Source: JBFHKO01 sp041595355
Lineage (GTDB): Bacteria > Pseudomonadota > Gammaproteobacteria > Enterobacterales > Aeromonadaceae
NCBI GenBank assembly: GCA_041595355.1
Contig: JBFHKO010000148.1
Span: 1-6,566 of the forward strand
DNA: 6,566 nucleotides
Reading direction: 5' to 3'
Below the pieces are notes generated by a model, which was not told where the DNA came from, searched no databases, and was given only the letters and a program-made list of their open reading frames with translations. Every line of letters starts with the position of its first letter. Position 1 is the stretch's first letter. Positions 5,451 to 6,566 of the stretch are shown one piece after another. The position numbers and the translations under genes were made by a program.

Positions 5451-5490
5451 GACGCACAGGGTACACCGGAATGGGTGCTCAATAAACAGA

Positions 5491-5521
5491 CGAACAGGCC
5501 CTGACATGCAGGGCCTGTTCG
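5491..5521 (-). terminator. dacA terminator
   Basis: A perfect 13-bp stem on the minus strand (CGAACAGGCCCTG, 5521-5509, with CAGGGCCTGTTCG, 5503-5491) with a 5-base loop is followed by TCTGTTTATT. It starts 18 bases after the dacA stop, with the expected shape of an intrinsic terminator. Confidence 0.85.
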
Positions 5522-5538
5522 GGAGCCGGATCAGCTGA

Positions 5539-6566
5539 TCAGCCCCACAGGCGCTGGAACAGCAGTACCAGGTAGTCCCACAAGCGGCTGAACAGGCTGC
5601 CCTCGTTCACCTCTTCCAGGGCCACCAGCGGATACTGGGCCAGATCCTTGTCATCCAGCTTCAGGTAGATGGTACCGACCACCTCGCCCTGCTTGATGGG
5701 CGCATCCAGGGCGCTGGTGAGCTGGAAGTCGGCCTTCAGCTTGCCGGCCTGGCCACGGGGCACTATGACGTTGATGTCGCGGTCGGTGCCCAGCTTGATC
5801 TCGCTCTTGTCACCCATCCAGATGCGCTGGCTGACCAGTTCGGCACCCTTCTGGTAGGGGGTGACGTTCTGGTAGAAGCGAAAGCCGTAGGTGAGCAGCT
5901 TCTTGCTCTCTTCGGCGCGCACCCGCTCGCTGGAGGAGCCGATGACCACCGAGATGAGGCGCATGTTGTCGGCACCGGTGGCCGAGGCGACCAGGTTGTA
6001 GCCCACTTCGCTGACGTGGCCGGTCTTGATGCCGTCCACCACCAGGGTCTTGTCCCACAGCAGCCGGTTGCGGTTGTGCTGGGTGATGCCGTTGAAGGTG
6101 AACTCCTTCTGCGCGTAGATGGCGTACTCCTGCGGCAGATCGCGGATCAGCGACTGGCCCAGCAGCGCCATGTCATAGGCGCTGGAGTAGTGATCCGCGG
6201 CGTGCAGGCCATGGGCATTGACGAAGTGGCTGTCGTTCATGCCGAGCTTCTTGGCCCAGCCGTTCATCAGGCTGGCAAAGGAGTCCTCGGAGCCGGCGAT
6301 GTGTTCGGCCATGGCGATGCAGGCATCGTTGCCGGACTGGATGATGATGCCCTTGTTCAGGTTGTCGACGCTGACCTGCTTGCCCACCTCGATGAACATC
6401 TTGGAGGAGTCGGAGTAGTTCTTGGCCCAGGCGTTGCGGCTGATGGTGACCATGTCCTCGGGCTTGATGTTGCCGGCCTTCAGCTCCTGGCCGATGACAT
6501 AGGAGGTCATCATCTTGGTCAGGCTGGCCGGCGGCAGCCGTTCGTTGATGTTGTCACCGAACAGCA
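5539..6566 (-). CDS. dacA: D-alanyl-D-alanine carboxypeptidase, PBP5/6 family (partial, 5' end beyond right edge)
   Basis: 341 residues are visible to the stop at 5541-5539; the signal peptide and about the first 50-60 residues lie outside the window. The enzyme removes the terminal D-Ala from peptidoglycan pentapeptides in the periplasm. All three penicillin-binding motifs are present: SLTK with nucleophile Ser at 6525-6523 and Lys at 6516-6514, SGN (Ser codon 6336-6334), and KTG (6027-6019). After the catalytic domain comes the beta-rich PBP5 C-terminal domain. The last 20 or so residues (GSLFSRLWDYLVLLFQRLWG) form an amphipathic helix like the one anchoring E. coli PBP5 to the inner membrane. 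A strong hairpin terminator follows. Position next to ybeD-lipBA favours dacA over its paralogues. The open frame is continuous through the window edge, so the Met at 6513 is internal, not the start. Confidence 0.94.
   Translation of the reverse strand, partial: LFGDNINERLPPASLTKMMTSYVIGQELKAGNIKPEDMVTISRNAWAKNYSDSSKMFIEVGKQVSVDNLNKGIIIQSGNDACIAMAEHIAGSEDSFASLMNGWAKKLGMNDSHFVNAHGLHAADHYSSAYDMALLGQSLIRDLPQEYAIYAQKEFTFNGITQHNRNRLLWDKTLVVDGIKTGHVSEVGYNLVASATGADNMRLISVVIGSSSERVRAEESKKLLTYGFRFYQNVTPYQKGAELVSQRIWMGDKSEIKLGTDRDINVIVPRGQAGKLKADFQLTSALDAPIKQGEVVGTIYLKLDDKDLAQYPLVALEEVNEGSLFSRLWDYLVLLFQRLWG

Noticed and set aside
5411..5482. 24-codon N-terminal extension of ybeD
   Set aside because: It does not align with YbeD proteins, and it runs through a GC-rich intergenic hairpin.
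3413..5485. Very long plus-strand open frame (690 codons) opposite lipA, lipB and ybeD
   Set aside because: It is an antisense shadow of high-GC genes. The minus-strand proteins match known families end to end, while this frame is low-complexity Gly/Ala/His-rich with no ribosome binding site or family resemblance.
5529..5540. 12-bp perfect palindrome GATCAGCTGATC overlapping the dacA stop codon
   Set aside because: It is partly constrained by coding sequence and is too short, and without context, to call an operator or repeat.
1..6566. CRISPR arrays, tRNA or rRNA genes, insertion sequences, riboswitches other than the ilvB attenuator
   Set aside because: I saw no spaced direct repeats, cloverleaf-like segments, transposase motifs or terminal inverted repeats on either strand.

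Overview
The window reads as a high-GC gammaproteobacterial chromosome, most likely Aeromonas or a close relative. This rests on near E. coli-like sequences of LipA, LipB, YbeD, a PBP5/6-type carboxypeptidase and IlvB/IlvN, the E. coli-like order dacA-ybeD-lipB-lipA, and GC content of about 70% in several sampled genes. The genus is an inference from memory of family sequences; no search was run. All genes except one run on the minus strand.

Right to left, which is the direction of transcription: (1) 6566-5539, the C-terminal part of dacA (D-alanyl-D-alanine carboxypeptidase), cut by the window edge and closed by a 13-bp hairpin terminator. (2) ybeD (5410-5141), a small regulator-like protein. 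(3) lipB (5065-4421, TTG start, own promoter) and lipA (4417-3452), which together make protein-bound lipoate: LipB transfers octanoate from acyl carrier protein and LipA inserts the sulfurs. A long hairpin terminator follows lipA. (4) The ilvB operon: a promoter (-35 TTGACA), a 26-residue Val-rich leader peptide (3213-3133), an attenuator with mutually exclusive hairpins, then ilvB (3023-1347) and ilvN (1357-1058), the large and small subunits of acetolactate synthase for branched-chain amino acid synthesis. The leader peptide is short and easily missed, but it explains the regulation of the operon.

Facing the ilv operon is the only plus-strand gene, a YmdB-type macrodomain (O-acetyl-ADP-ribose deacetylase, 476-994). 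The two units converge on a 10-bp hairpin at 1013-1036. Left of the macrodomain gene is a 287-bp divergent intergenic region. At the very left edge are the first 62 codons of a minus-strand gene that looks like a DUF4011-type large helicase. That stretch is only about 52% GC, so an accessory, possibly defence-related, segment may begin there.

Most of the window is ordinary housekeeping sequence. The points that merit a second look are the fully readable ilvB attenuator and the truncated DUF4011-like gene at the left edge. I see no complete undescribed system in this window.
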